From positions 3,226,001 to 3,290,000 of the forward strand of contig NC_088304.1 of the NCBI RefSeq assembly GCF_032854445.1: 64,000 bases of DNA, given 5' to 3'. Under the pieces are notes generated by a model. That model had not been told where the DNA came from. It did not search any database and saw only the letters and a list, made by a program, of their open reading frames with translations. Position 1 is the first letter of the stretch. Each line of letters opens with the position of its first letter. A program made the position numbers and the translations under genes. This DNA comes from Liolophura sinensis. Taxonomy: Eukaryota > Mollusca > Polyplacophora > Chitonida > Chitonidae. Positions 22,021 to 34,795 of this stretch are shown piece by piece.

Positions 22021-22214
22021 TCCTGCATGACTTCCAATGCCAATTAAGTGTGTGTATGATCTATGACACTCATAATTCATTTAATTCTGTTTAAAAAAAT
22101 GAGAAGCTATTTCATAAACAGTTCTGAACGACCTTGGCCTTAACAGTAAGAGCATTATTTAACACTAGCAGTAGGCAGAGATTTCTCCGAGGTTAGGTTT
22201 GGCTACACTAAAAA

Positions 22215-22452
22215 ATTACTCTGTTAATTTTAACCGAAACTCTGTTGTCTGAGTGACTAAACCTAAATGTATTGTGCTATTGCAACAGATTATGCTGTTA
22301 GATATAACACACATAGTTTATTAATTCCGCATCAATATTCTGTTAGACTAACAGGGTATTATGTTGAATTTGACACAGTATTATGTTATAACAACAGAAT
22401 ACATTATAGTATCACTTTGACAACAGGATTGCTGTTAAAATTAACAGATTAA
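22215..22452. mobile_element. Short inverted-repeat element (MITE-like)
   Basis: 'ctgttaattttaac' at 22221-22234 is matched by its exact reverse complement at 22434-22447. The looser inverted match extends to about 18 bases on each side. Inside, 'ctgtta'/'taacag' recurs many times. No coding capacity. Confidence 0.6.
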
Positions 22453-25400
22453 CTTAATGAGTGTAAAATTAGTTCAGGCATTGATCTATGTCCCAAAACA
22501 ATTGCTGTAGATGCATAGTTTGGGGACAACTTTGGCCGAACCAAAACTTTCCAAACCTCTCGCTTTAGAGCTATGTTGATCTAACGACAGGCAGCACCAG
22601 AAACTGCATGTAGAAAACAGCGTATGGAACGACTTGTGTATTTATGTATTTCATGGACTATTTGTGTCATGCAGAAGGATGATTCACTTACACGATGATC
22701 TTTGGCTCTCAGTCTGATGAATGAAGAAATCCAGTTACAAATCCAGGGAAATGGTGCCTACCCCGATGCTGAGTACACGACAACGCCTTCTGTACAACGG
22801 CGACAATACCTTGTGTATAAGGACGACAACACCTGTATAAGGACAACGAGTCTGAATAATGGAAACTGCAGCTGAGTACAGATGGACCGAGCCTACGGAA
22901 CGTGAGCCTGAGATCTTTAACAATGGAGGTCTGAAGACGTCGCTGTAGGCTATACGTCCACTCTTATACAAGTTAAAGCCCCAGTGAATTGTTTACAATG
23001 GTAGCCCTGATTCGAATTACATCCGTGAAATAATGCCCATAGGGCTTACTTATATATACCATAATTCTTCTAACTTTTGTGTCACCTGGTCAGCTCTTTT
23101 TAGACAATATATTGTATTTGTAGGAGGAATATTTAGTTTCTTTCTTTTTTTTTTTCACATGGTTAGTCCATCTGATGAACAACACATTCATATCTTTACT
23201 TTTCTGAGGAAGACATTCTCAAAGTATCTTTGATCATTTCTCCATGTGTTGTTTATCCGTCTTCCCAACTACCCGATTGTGACCTAGAAATACACATATA
23301 AATGTATGTCACACATACAAATCATTTTCAGCATCATTTTCGTAATAATTCTATGTATACATTTCTCTGAAAAAAAGTACTTAAGTAGTAGAAAAGGTTG
23401 AAGATTTTCAGTATACACGCCATTTCAGTTTTCAATTTTCATGTCTCACGGACTCCATATCGGACAAAGACTATGTCATGTATTTGAAATCCTGTTTTCT
23501 CTCACTATAATGATGGCCGCCGTCGTATAGGTGCGGTATTCTTGAATATGGCGTAAAACAGCAATCAAATAAATTTTACAAACTGTTTGCATGTTGTATA
23601 CTCGCCGTAGTTAACACTTATTTGCGATATATCATTTGTTTTTCTGTCTTGATTCGCGTTTGAAATAAACCCTAGTGTTCATAATTCTAAAAACCTTGCT
23701 GCAGGCGCCTGCATGTTCTTTGACTGATGTTTTGTTGTGCGGAAGAATATTTTACTTAAGACGCTTCTTTTTACAATTTTTGAACGTCAGAAGAAACGGC
23801 TCTGATCATAAAGAGAGAATACCAACAAAAAAGTCCTTGTCACTCAGAAAAGGTTCCTCATTCCGTTGATAAGTAAACCAGAGAATGGCTTCGACATTTC
23901 TTTTAATAAGAAACCACTCTATTGTATATCTGTTGAGCAATGATGACATATGACTTGAGTTTGACTTGGTCAGAGTACGAGTTGCCTGGTTGACGACGGC
24001 CAAGTGGTTTCTTGATTCCGGATTTTCGAGGCACAAGTAATCCACTCTACAAAAGAAAAAAAAAAGATGTTTTGTAAAGATACAGACGGCTAAAATGTTA
24101 AATCAGAACTTAAGCTCAGATCTATGAGGTGTACAAATTCTGCTTCACCACTCACCTGAAAATCAGCCCTATTTCAGTCGGACCTGAATGGCACATTTTC
24201 AGTGATCTTTTTCATTCTCTTCCCTTACATATATGCTTGAGTCGCCTGCCAAATCAACACGCTCTATCAACATCAAATGGAACCAACCTCCACCAGCCAT
24301 ACGCCTGCAGACAGTTAATTATCTTTTTTCTGGGCTATACACTCCATAATATTACTCAAACCTTACCGCTCGGTTTTCATTTTATATGCCATATTGTTTT
24401 AAATAAATGTCTTGTTACTTAAATAGATATCTAAAATTTAAATAGTTCAGCTAATGAACATCTGCCTGCGAAGGATTGCACTATGGAATAAGAAATTTCA
24501 ACATAACAGCCGACTTCTTACAGCTGTTCACATTTTAACAAAAAAAAATTATAACAAAGAAATTGTTCAAAAATATGTCCAAAAATGACTATTCAATGTA
24601 AATAAAACGTTCTTTTTTGTTGCGCCTTTTTAAAAAAGTTTTTTGATACCATTGAGGATAAAGAACATGACTCATCGACATAAAGTTAATTACAAGGTAA
24701 TTACAATCCGTAATCTACCAGATTTTAGTCAGTGGGCGTGGTGACTGAATTTTGGACGAGTCGTCTTGATCATTTGATTGGACGAACAGGCCCGACAGCA
24801 TTGCAATTTTTAAGTGTGATTTCCACAACGCTTTTTTTTTTCACTTGTGTCGAAGGCAGGCTTCCAAACTTTAATGGTACACACACAACATTGTAACGAA
24901 AGTGCTATAACAGTTCAATACATAAATAAAACAAAATCCGAGTCCTCTTTTAAACTTTAAAAGTCAAGCGTGAAAATTAAAAACAAGAAGGAAAACTTGA
25001 AAATTCTATTTTTAGACGTTTTCAACAACAGAAAAAAATGCAGCAAACAACGTAATACAAATATATGTTTACTACAGGTTCATTTTCCGAAATCTCGTAA
25101 GTTAAAAGTCAGCGTTGTTCACGCTTGGGTTGGACTGATGTTTCTTTGAATAAAGCTGAAAAATGACCCCTCGGACAGATCGAGCGGACATTCGAGAAGA
25201 CGCCATTTTGGATCATATACAGGTCAACTAACAAAAAAGACAACTGGCCGAATTGTTCAAGTCATCTGGTTTTACATCAAAAACACTTCTCTCAGAGTAA
25301 AATATCTTTACAGGATTACATACATCTGACGGATCGATAGGTCGAATGATTTTGTACGATTCATACAATTTTCTGTACTTTATATAGAGATATCTTCGTG

Positions 25401-26480
25401 CTGTGTTGCGATGGTTAAGTAACCGGGTGTCCAGCGAACATTACCGGCACATCGAAATGAAGTAAATGGAAGAATGAATAAAACTTTGATATATCCTGTG
25501 ATTTCACCCACAGACCAGTTTTAATTGTTCATGTCTGAACCATACTATCTTAAAATCTACTTGCGTTTGCCCAGAGAAATATATTTATCGCTCACGTTTT
25601 TGAACACGTTGAATTAATATCTAAGCAAACATACACTATGCAGACCTCAGTGACCTTTTCCGGAATCTGGTTGTTAACGCCAGGCTTGTTTTAACCGTTC
25701 TACGGCAAAGATTAAACGATGTCTTCTTTAAAGTTCTGTGGCTGGTCAGTTAATCTCGTGAAATCCCTGACTGCCGCGAAGCGAGGGCATAAGCCTGACT
25801 GAGCGAGAACAACAGCGCTTCATATCCCGCCGTCTATCTTAATCCCAGGTAACAGGTGTAGCCGATGAAATAGGCCAAGCTAAAATATTCCCTGCTATTT
25901 AATCACCAGCCTACTGTATGCCATTAAATGCATAGGATAATTTCCCCTTCCGTCTAATGTTGGTATTTGAAACAAGTTTGGACTTATTATACAAGTTTGG
26001 ACTTCTTATACCGTGAATACATGACTGAATATTTATTGCAAAGCTGAACTGATACAGTGCCCGCTTTCTCAGTGGAATTGTAGGCAATATGCTGTTAGCT
26101 GAGTAGAGTTGAGCGTTCATTGGAAGAATACTGTATACAATCTGTACAGATTTGCAATAACATATGTAAGCTTTTCTAACATTTAGCTTGACAATATATG
26201 AAGAAATATATAATTTTCTTCTTGTGTGATTCAAATACCCACCCTTTGTTATAATTTACTTTTCCTGACTAGACACCAAATGTCTGTATATCATTTTGAT
26301 TCACGTAATCATATTTTTATTATGAAGGGAATTCTCTCAGGAAAACGCCTTTAAATTGCAAAATCGGCTTATGACCCTATATTTAATACAACAAAAAATG
26401 TAAATCGCATCACTCCAATATTTTACACACATATTCTTCGATAATTGTACTTCATATCCTGGTAAGTTTTACTTGTTTTT
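22453..26480. other. Intergenic region without recognised genes
   Basis: About 4 kb of AT-rich sequence. A SINE tail lies at 23505-23575. The open frames (all under 110 codons) show no family resemblance and no splice support. Confidence 0.4.
23500..23578 (+). mobile_element. SINE tail (type 1)
   Basis: 'ataatgatggccgccgtcgt', 'gtattcttgaatatggcgta' and 'cagcaatcaaataaat'. Confidence 0.65.
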
Positions 26481-26634
26481 CTTCATGAAAAAAAATTACA
26501 CCTCGCTGCTGTACCGAAGGGGGACGATTTCCCATCTAGTTGCCATGGGCCCTTTGACGTGTGAGTATCTTGTGGTGGAAAAAAACAAAAAACAAAAAAA
26601 AGGAAAAAAAAACACAAATACTCTATGATGACGA

Positions 26635-27245
26635 CCTCTATGATGAGGTTGCCACGGCAGCCCCCCACCGGCCGAGGCTCATCACGGCAGCCTCCATGGG
26701 CTGAGGTTCGCCAGGGCGACCTCCACCGGCTGAGGTTCGCCACGGCGGCTTCTACTGGCTGAGATTCGCCAAGGCGGCCTCTTCAGGCCGTGGTTAGCGG
26801 CCCGGCTAGCAGAGTTGGTAGAGTGTCCGCTTCGGGAGCGATAGATCCAGGGTAAATCCTGGATCGAGTGACGATTAAGACTTTAAAAAAGAGGAAGTTG
26901 CCTCTTCCTTACTATACGTTCAGCATGAGGGGCGGATTACTTGCCTTCGGTAAGGCGTTTCAGTGAAGCAGCACTAGATAAAGGAGCGGCGGAACTCCGT
27001 CTTGCCACAAGCGGGCACATTACGTGCATTCTAAGGATTCCTTCGTCGTCATATGACTGAAAAATTGTTAAGTACGACGCTTCGACTCACTCAGACTGGA
27101 GTTCGCCACGGCGGCCACCATAGGCTGAGGTATGCCACGGTAGCCTTTAATGCCTGGGGCTCGCCACGGCGACCTACACCGGCTGAGGTTCGCCACGGCG
27201 GTTTTCATCGGTTGAGGTTCGAATACGGTAGATATGGGATTCAAT
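26635..27245 (+). repeat. GC-rich ~30-bp array interrupted by a SINE
   Basis: Units like 'ggctgaggttcgccacggc' plus 'ggcctccacc' occur at 26640-26795 and again at 27090-27235, on either side of the SINE at 26797-27087. GC content is much higher than in the surroundings. Confidence 0.8.
26797..27087 (+). mobile_element. tRNA-derived SINE (tail type 2)
   Basis: The head is 'agcagagttggtagagtgtc' with 'gatccagggtaaatcct'. The body includes 'cttgccttcggtaaggcg' and the tail 'ccttcgtcgtcatatgactg', 'gttaagtacgacg'. It is the forward counterpart of 10738-11092. Confidence 0.8.
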
Positions 27246-27309
27246 CCCGAATCAAGTCATACGGCTTTAACAACAGTAATCTTGGCATTATCACAACATC
27301 AGAGGAATA

Positions 27310-27475
27310 GGTCAAGTACTGGACGCCCCGGTGTCCTTACAAAGTGGCTCGATGGACGTTGTGTATGGTGTCTTTGGCATGGCATTCCATTGAAGCAGCA
27401 CTAGGTGCGACCTACTGCAAGGAGAACCATATGACCGAAATAATGTTGAAAGTGACGTTAAACCCCATCAAAGAG
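27310..27475 (+). mobile_element. SINE-like fragment (tail type 2)
   Basis: 'gtatggtgtctttggcatgg', 'agcagcactaggtgcgac' and a tail ending 'aaagtgacgttaaacccc'. Confidence 0.6.
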
Positions 27476-28139
27476 AATAAGCAATCAACACGGTGTGATA
27501 GGCACTTCGTTGAAGACCATTTTTCTCACCAATAATATGGGTGCAAGCCTGCGTGTTCATCAGTATCGTGGCAACGGTCGACAGTTTACCTCGGGGTAGT
27601 CCGATTTCCTGATCCCATAAATATTATCGCAATCATGTAAGTGAAAAAATCTCCAGAGAAAAACTAGCGTTAAACAACTATCGAATAAACACATAAAGTG
27701 CCAAAAGATGTTCCTGTCAATCAGACAGAGACAACATTTTTTTTCACCAATCAAAAGCCTTTTGTCACCAGAGAGAAATACAGTTATTATCGTATAATCC
27801 AGAGTGTTTCAATAGAGGTTTTCGAAATATTTACGAAACATAGCCCACTTCTGGTTAAATTGGAATTCTCGTCCCCAAGTTATGGAAATATACTGCATTA
27901 TACATTCGGATATATTTTTATGAAGTGCACAAAACGCATGTTTTCGTTTATTGTTCTCTTATTCATAAAATAGTTTTTGCCAATATTGTTAAACAGTATA
28001 AGACAGAGACAAGAAGGGATGAAGGGCAAGGGGAAATTTATATCTTCTGCTTAAATGTTAGCTGATTAGAAAGATATATAGTCAGAATTTATCTCGTACC
28101 CCGACCAAAATATCTCGCGGTTCCACATGCTGGTCAAAC

Positions 28140-28860
28140 GGGCCAAAAACTTGTACCCCAGACTTCAAACAGTATATCTACAAGTCAGGCTACATCTCGA
28201 AGCTGTGTCGTGACCCTCGGACAGTCCATACGCTCGTAAATATGAGGACGGCTGAATTGTGAAGCGGAGTCGTGAAGGTATTATGACCAGCTATATATTG
28301 ATCATCCTAATAATTCATGTACACTACCTAGTAAACGAGTTAGAGACAAGCTGTGTACACACATGCAGTGGTTAAGTGTAATGTACATGTAAAATACTTA
28401 TAATAGACACGTGACATACGAATAGTTAAATCAAGCTATAGACTGGGCAGTCAACTGTGTCCAGCTTGTTAACATAGTTAAGTAGATTAAGTGTGGGGAT
28501 TAACTTTCCATATGTGCATTTGACTAATCAGTCGGTGTTTGTAATTAAAGAACAAGTTTATACTTGAAACCTGCAACTGTCACTAATAGCTAAGTAAACA
28601 AACAATTGTAAGTATAAATATGGTTGTTTCTCAAGTAGAGAGGGGAAGGAAAAAGGGTTTAGGGTTGACCTGTAAGGGCCTCAGAGTTGGTCACTCCGAT
28701 GTTGTTATGTATAATACATGCCTGTTGTCACTAAGAACGCCTTGGGGAGTTTTCCTATCGACGTTAAACATGCAGTGAAGATAAATAATGGTGACCATCC
28801 CGGTCGCAATTTTATTTAAGACCCTAACCCGGTCTTACTATCCACAGAATGTAACCAGAC
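28140..28860 (-). repeat. Outlying decayed copies of the 68-bp repeat, and flank
   Basis: Isolated 'gaagctgtgtcgtga' and 'ggctgaattgtgaagc' pieces at 28190-28280 resemble the units of the array that begins near 28860. The rest is unremarkable. Confidence 0.5.
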
Positions 28861-30660
28861 TCCCGACAGTCCATAACTATGAGTCCGGCTGAATTGTGAA
28901 GCTGTGTTGTGAAGCTATCCGCTCAATATAACCAACTTCCCAATAGTCTCTCTACTGGTCAAGCGGCTTTTAGAAGCTGTGCCGTGAAGCTATCCACTCA
29001 GTATAAGCAAACTGTCTACCTACGAGTCAAGCTGCATCTTGAAGCTATGCCGTGAAGTTATCCACTCAATATAAGCAAAAGGTCTACCTACGAGTCAAGC
29101 TGCATCTTGAAGCTATGCCGTGAAGTTATCCACTCAATATAAGCAAAAGGTCTACCTACGAGTCAAGCTGCATCTTGAAGCTATGCCATGAAGTTATCCA
29201 CTCAATATAAGCAAACGGTCTACCTACGAGTCAAGCTGCATCTTGAAGCTGTGCGGTGAAGTCATCCACTCAATATAAGCAAACGGTCTACCTACGAGTC
29301 AAGCTGTATCTTGAAGCTGTGCCGTGAAGTTATCCACTGAATATAAACAAACTGTCTACCTACGAGTCAAGCTGCATCTTGAAGCTGTGCCGTGAAGCTA
29401 TCCACTCAATATAAGCAAACTGTCTACCTACGAGTCAAGCTGCATCTTGAAGCTGTGCGGTGAAGCTATCCACTCAATATAAACAAACTGTTTACCTACG
29501 AGTCAAGCTGCATCTTGAAGCTGTGCCGTGAAGTTATCCACTCTATATAAGCAAACTGTCTACCTACGAATCAAGCTGCATCTTGAAGCTGTGCCGTGAA
29601 GCTATCCACTCAATATAAGCAAAGTGTCTACCTACGAGTCAAGCTGCATCTTGAAGCTGTGCCGTGAAGTTATCCACTCAATATAAACAACTTCCCAATA
29701 GTCTCTCTACTGGTCAAGCGGCTTTTAGAAGCTGTGCCGTGAAGTTATCCACTCAGTATAAGCAAACTGTCTACCTACGAGTCAAGCTGCATCTTGAAGC
29801 TATGCCGTGAAGTTATCCACTCAATATAAGCAAACGGTCTACCTACGAGTCAAGCTGCATCTTGAAGCTGTGCCGTGAAGTTATCCACTCAATATAAGCA
29901 AACTGTCTACCTACGAGTCAAGCTGCATCTTGAAGCTGTGCCGTGAAGTTATCCACTCAATATAAGCAAACTGTCTACCTACGAGTCAAGCTGCATCTTG
30001 AAGCTGTGCCGTGAAGTTATCCACTCAATATAAGCAAACTGTCTACCTACGAGTCAAGCTGTATCTTGAAGCTGTGCCGTGAAGTTATCCACTGAATATA
30101 AGCAAACTGTCTACCTACGAGTCAAGCTGCATCTTGAAGCTGTGCGGTGAAGTTATCCACTCAATATAAGCAAACTGTCTACCTACGAGTCAAGCTGCAT
30201 CTTGAAGCTGTGCCGTGAAGTTATCCACTCAATATAAGCAAACGGTCTACCTACGAGTCAAGCTGCATCTTGAAGCTGTGCCGTGAAGTTATCCACTGAA
30301 TATAAGCAAACTGTCTACCTACGAGTCAAGCTGCATCTTGAAGCTGTGCCGTGAAGTTATCCACTCAATATAAGCAAACTGTCTACCTACGAGTCAAGCT
30401 GCATCTTGAAGCTGTGCCGTGAAGTTATCCACTCAATATAAACAAACTGTCTACCTACGAGTCAAGCTGCATCTTGAAGCTGTGCCGTGAAGTTATCCAC
30501 TCAATATAAGCAAAGTGTTTACCTACGAATCAAGCTGCATCTTGAAGCTGTGCCGTGAAGTTATCCACTGAATATAAGCAAACTGTCTACCTACGAGTCA
30601 AGCTGCATCTTGGAGCTGTGCCGTGAAGTTATCCACTCAATATAAGCAAACTGTCTACCT
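28860..30660 (-). repeat. 68-bp array derived from the last exon of TANGO2-B
   Basis: About 25 copies of a 68-bp unit. On the minus strand each reads 'tggataacttcacggcacag', 'cttcaagatgcagcttgact', then cgtag and a gtagac spacer. The first two parts are the final 40 or so coding bases of TANGO2-B exon 7 plus the stop codon. Most units differ by one or two bases; the left edge (28860-29000) is more decayed and includes a variant unit repeated at 29690. Confidence 0.95.
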
Positions 30661-30794
30661 ATGAGTCAAGCTGCATCTTGAAGCTGTGCCGTGAAGTTAT
30701 CCACTGGATAGATTCTGCTTCCACAGGCGTCTTCAGAGTTTTTTCGATGTATTCTGCATTTCCCTCTGAATCTATCAATATTAACGTCATTGTC
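30659..30794 (-). CDS. TANGO2-B exon 7 (terminal coding exon)
   Basis: 'RTMTLILIDSEGNAEYIEKT' to 'MQLDS' and TAG. About 95 consecutive bases differ from copy A at only one or two positions. Immediately downstream begins the array built from its own end. Confidence 0.88.
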
Positions 30795-33039
30795 CTGTTA
30801 AGAAGAAGAAGAATAAAAAAAAAACATAGGACATCAACTGAACCTAAAACAATATAAAATCGAAAACGATATGCCAGATTTTTCTTGGCCAAAAAAACGA
30901 TATTCGATAATTAAATCAAATTTTCCTTATTTACCAAGAATTATAAAAAGACTCGTACCTGCGCTATTTATAGTGTTAAAATTATTCTGAAGTTTGAAAA
31001 AGATAAATGCCTGGTTTGGTGCAAACGGTTCTTCCAAACTCCTCTTCACCTACAAACGTGGTATCATACCAGTATATCATAAAACACCAATCAAATAAAC
31101 GTAGAAAATACAAATATCGAATTTGTGAGGTGTATTTTGAGCTTGTCTCCAGATTGGGGAGACAGCATTTACACAGGTTTGGGGAGACAGCCCACGGGAT
31201 CGCCTGTTCCCCACCCCAGAACTCCATACAACGTACATACCATACACATCACGTACCTAGTACCGCATCTGTATTTGGGAGACCAGTCATTGATGGCTGA
31301 CCGCTGTAGTCGGAGATATGTAGGCAGATATTTACCTTCGCTCTCTAGCAACTCATCTGGGAGGTGTCTGGCAAGTAAATGGAATTTATTTATTAACGGA
31401 ATGGCTATAAAATAAGACACCGACAGGCCATTTAATATGAATTATGATAATATTTATGAATACATTAAAAATATAAATATGATCAAAATCCAGGTTTAAC
31501 ACATTTTTTAAGCTGAAAAAGACGAAATTCTAATGCAAACATATATATTAAACACGTGTTGCATCCTCACTTATAACATTATTACACAAAGATATATGTA
31601 TATACCAAAAGATGCTCCCAATTACCCACCATACAAAAATTATTTTCAAGTGTATTTTTCTCTTTAAAGGAAAATGGGAGAAAATATATCACACTCACGA
31701 CTCTTCGGACTCTTTCATCTGAACTATTTTTTATTTTTTTCTCCATCTTTAAGACTAACTTTACAAAATAATGCTTTTATAATTAAACTACAATTTCCCA
31801 CATGAGGCAACAAACATACAATAGAAACAATTTACACAGACATTACATATGATTAGTTGATGCTGTTGATGTGCTATGAGAAAGAAAGCTGTAAAACTAA
31901 AATGCCTTACTTTGTCTTGTCAGACAATAACTGAAATAACTCCTCCAAAAGCCTCTCCTCTTGGTTCACCGACCCATACGTTTCGACCACTCTTTTAAAG
32001 GCATCTTTCCCAACTTCCACTTTTTTCCATGCTGGTTTATATCTACAGTTTCCAAACCCGTGACAACCTTCATAAAAATTTGAACAGGAAATGCTTGGGT
32101 TGGGAGTTGCGTTCAATTGGTTTTTTGTTGTTGTAAAAACCCATTGTCCACATTGTCGGTGGCTATTTGCTTTCTAGGTTTGTCTTTTTAATACATTGTT
32201 GTTAGCTCTGTTACAGCACGGAAGCCCAATAGTGCCGCGGTGAAAAAAAAATTCGACCTTTTTTCTCGAATCGGTTTACGTTGATGACTGACAAATCGTG
32301 TGGAACTGTGTACGTTCTGTTTTTATCTCGGGTTGTGCTATCCCAATATTCTGCTCTTTTAGCCATGAACATTAAGTGCAACGTGACTGGGTTAAGTTGA
32401 AATTTCAATTCAGACAAAAAGTCTGGGAAAATGCCAAAGAAGATTACAAAAAGGACCAAAATGGACGAACGGCCCCAACCTGAAACTTAATCTGTCACTT
32501 GTGAAGCCCTGCATATACCAGATTTCAGTTCAGTACGATTAACTATTTTGAAATAAAGTCCGAACAATCAATTCTCCACGGACTGACGAACTGACAGAGG
32601 ATTTTAATCTATATGTCCTGAGGTAACCTGCAGGGTAATAGAAAACAAAACAAAAACGAACACAGCTTCAGACAGGAAACGGTCGACATTGCTTTGCCTC
32701 CACCGTTTTTAATGTCATGGTGGCAAAATAAGCGGCTATCAGCTCGTACCATATCTGGTCTTACATGAAGATGAGATATGAAAACCTTAATTTGCGTCAC
32801 ATGCATGCGTGAGAAAGCCCCTTAGTTGTTTGCCAAAGGCCGATTGTTTATTATTCGATCGGTAACTTTACTTAATTCCGAATCAAAGAAGATGCTGTTG
32901 GGGAAGGTCATTCAAACAGATTGGAAGGCAATGGAATCAAAACCGAAAGATGTACAAACCTTGCGGTGGAATGTCCAAAAGTTGGTCGTAGTACTGTGTC
33001 CAGTTGGATGTAAACGTCAAGGTGTATTTCCAGCGAGCT
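30659..33039 (-). CDS. TANGO2-like copy B, last four exons
   Basis: Exons in coding order: 33039-32960 (80 nt), 32067-31911 (157), 31367-31257 (111), 30794-30659 (136). Sizes and phases are identical to exons 4-7 of copy A, with GT/AG sites throughout and no stop or frameshift in 160 codons before TAG. The protein starts 'RWKYTLTFTSNWTQYYDQLL' and ends 'HSFKMQLDS'. No counterpart of exons 1-3 (Cys2, NRDE, GGTWLG, YNGFN) is visible between 33040 and the gap at 41054. The copy is therefore either 5'-truncated (likely non-functional as a TANGO2 enzyme-fold protein) or its first exons are missing from the assembly. Confidence 0.85.
31040..31110 (+). mobile_element. SINE tail fragment
   Basis: 'cctacaaacgtggtatcata' leads into 'aaaacaccaatcaaataaac', in the intron between TANGO2-B exons 6 and 7. 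Confidence 0.5.
31257..31367 (-). CDS. TANGO2-B exon 6
   Basis: 'HLPDELLESEGKYLPTYLRL' to 'YRCGTR'. It is clearly diverged from copy A at both DNA and protein level. The donor is gtacgt. Confidence 0.82.
31911..32067 (-). CDS. TANGO2-B exon 5
   Basis: 'GCHGFGNCRYKPAWKKVEVG', then 'DAFKRVVETYGS' and 'LLEELFQLLSDKTK'. The donor is gtaagg. Confidence 0.85.
32960..33039 (-). CDS. TANGO2-B exon 4
   Basis: 'RWKYTLTFTSNWTQYYDQLL' then DIPPQ. The acceptor is 'tgtcttcacag' and the donor gtttgt, as in copy A. Confidence 0.8.
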
Positions 33040-33104
33040 CTGTGAAGACAAGTAATACCAAGTAATCATTTTAATCTCAAATTACACTCAAAATTAATTT
33101 GTTA

Positions 33105-33320
33105 ATCTGGCATATTTCCCAATTCTGTTATATGCCGCCATCTGGCATATTTCCGTATCTTGTTATATCCCACCATCTGACATATTTCCATATCTTGTTA
33201 TATCCCGCCATCTGACATATTTCCGTATCTTGTTATATCCCGCCATCTGGCATATTTCCGTATCTTGTTATATCCCGCCATCTTACACATTTCCATATCT
33301 TGTATATATGTTGTTATATG
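33105..33320 (+). repeat. 35-bp tandem array
   Basis: Five to six units like 'catctggcatatttccgtat' plus 'cttgttatatcccgc'. It lies just upstream (minus sense) of TANGO2-B exon 4 with no resemblance to it. Confidence 0.9.
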
Positions 33321-34589
33321 CCTCTAAACAAGTGTGAGACAGAATGAAGGCTTGACACAACCTGTCACGGCAAATTATTATTACTACACAAATTTCAACC
33401 TGTCGAAATCACGAATGTAATTCTTTATGGCCTCGGTATACGATGCATATAGAAACGACAGTGAACTTACGCTAAACTTTGATGAGACCCCACTTGGTTA
33501 TTTGATTGGAGTTTTACACTTGAATTCAATTTTAATTTAATGCTTTATTCATTTATGGAGGATTGCCAACGGTCATTGACGACTATGGGTTCTCCTCAAC
33601 AAACAGATTACAAATATAAGTATTTACAGACAGAGTTTACATATTACATGGGACTATGGGTCATATAAGGGTATCATGTCTCACACATATATAATCCTTT
33701 ACAGGGCATCTTAACAGGTGTATTCCCATGAACTTACTGGCTAAATCTGTGTGTGTCCAGGGTGTAGTTATGAGAAAATTTAAACTAAAGCCGATTTTCA
33801 GCGATTTCCAGGTCGTTGGACCCAAGAAGAAGAATTTTCCACAAGTGTTGCACGCTAGCTTTATCAGCTGTTAGAAAAGCATAATGTACACCTGGACACC
33901 ATAGTTTTGCGATACTCAAGGGCATGCGCCTTCCTGGAGCGGCGAAAGTCAGAAAGATAGTGTACACTATTTTCATTACGGTAATGACAATACTCACAAG
34001 GTTGATCTGCAATAATATTATATATTTGAAAAAAATCACAATGAAGAGCGCTCAGCCCCAATCGCATCCGGCAATGCAATATAGACTCAAAATTATCAAA
34101 GGAAGGATACTATGAATGAATACATTTGTCTGTTGGCCAAAACTGTTTTAATACAAATAAACTTGAATTTCTAATATCAACTGTTAAATTATTTCAACGC
34201 TTCGTAGTTCTAGGACAGAAGGAGGCTACAAATAAATTCAGACTAGTTTTGAAGAGATGCGATGGTTTCTACGACGCACATACAGGTAATCCCAGTTAAG
34301 TTTTTCAAATAGCGAAGAGCACCAGCACAAATTGTAGCTGCTCTACATTGTACTTTTTCTAATCTTTGCCTAAGCCTAGCACTGCAATTATCAAATATTA
34401 CATCTGCATATTCTAGAAAATTTTCTTCTCAGTCCGCTTTACTCTAGCCTTGATGCACAATTGTTTGTTGCTTCTGCAAATAACGTCTTTAATATGTTGG
34501 CCCCATTTGCCATTTTCCTGCAGTGTAATGCCAAGATGTTTATGGGATCGAACGCTCACCATCTCACTCTCACCCAGATACAGTTTGGG

Positions 34590-34795
34590 ATGGGAACAGT
34601 TTCTCTTCAGAAAGATCAACAAGCACACGGTTTTTTTGTGTGCATTAAAGGTTACCAACCATTGACTTGCCCACGAAGTTAGGTGTTGGAGGATAGGAAG
34701 GGTTTCTCTTCAGAGAGATCAACATCGTTTTTGTGCATTGAAGGTAACCAACCATTGACTTGCTCACGAAGTTAGGCGCTGGAGGTGCCTATTGA
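34590..34795 (-). repeat. ~100-bp local duplication inside LINE family 2
   Basis: 34600-34690 and 34700-34790 both read 'tttctcttcaga' ... 'gatcaaca' ... 'ccaaccattgacttg' ... 'cacgaagttagg'. This is a direct duplication of RT-coding sequence. Confidence 0.7.
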
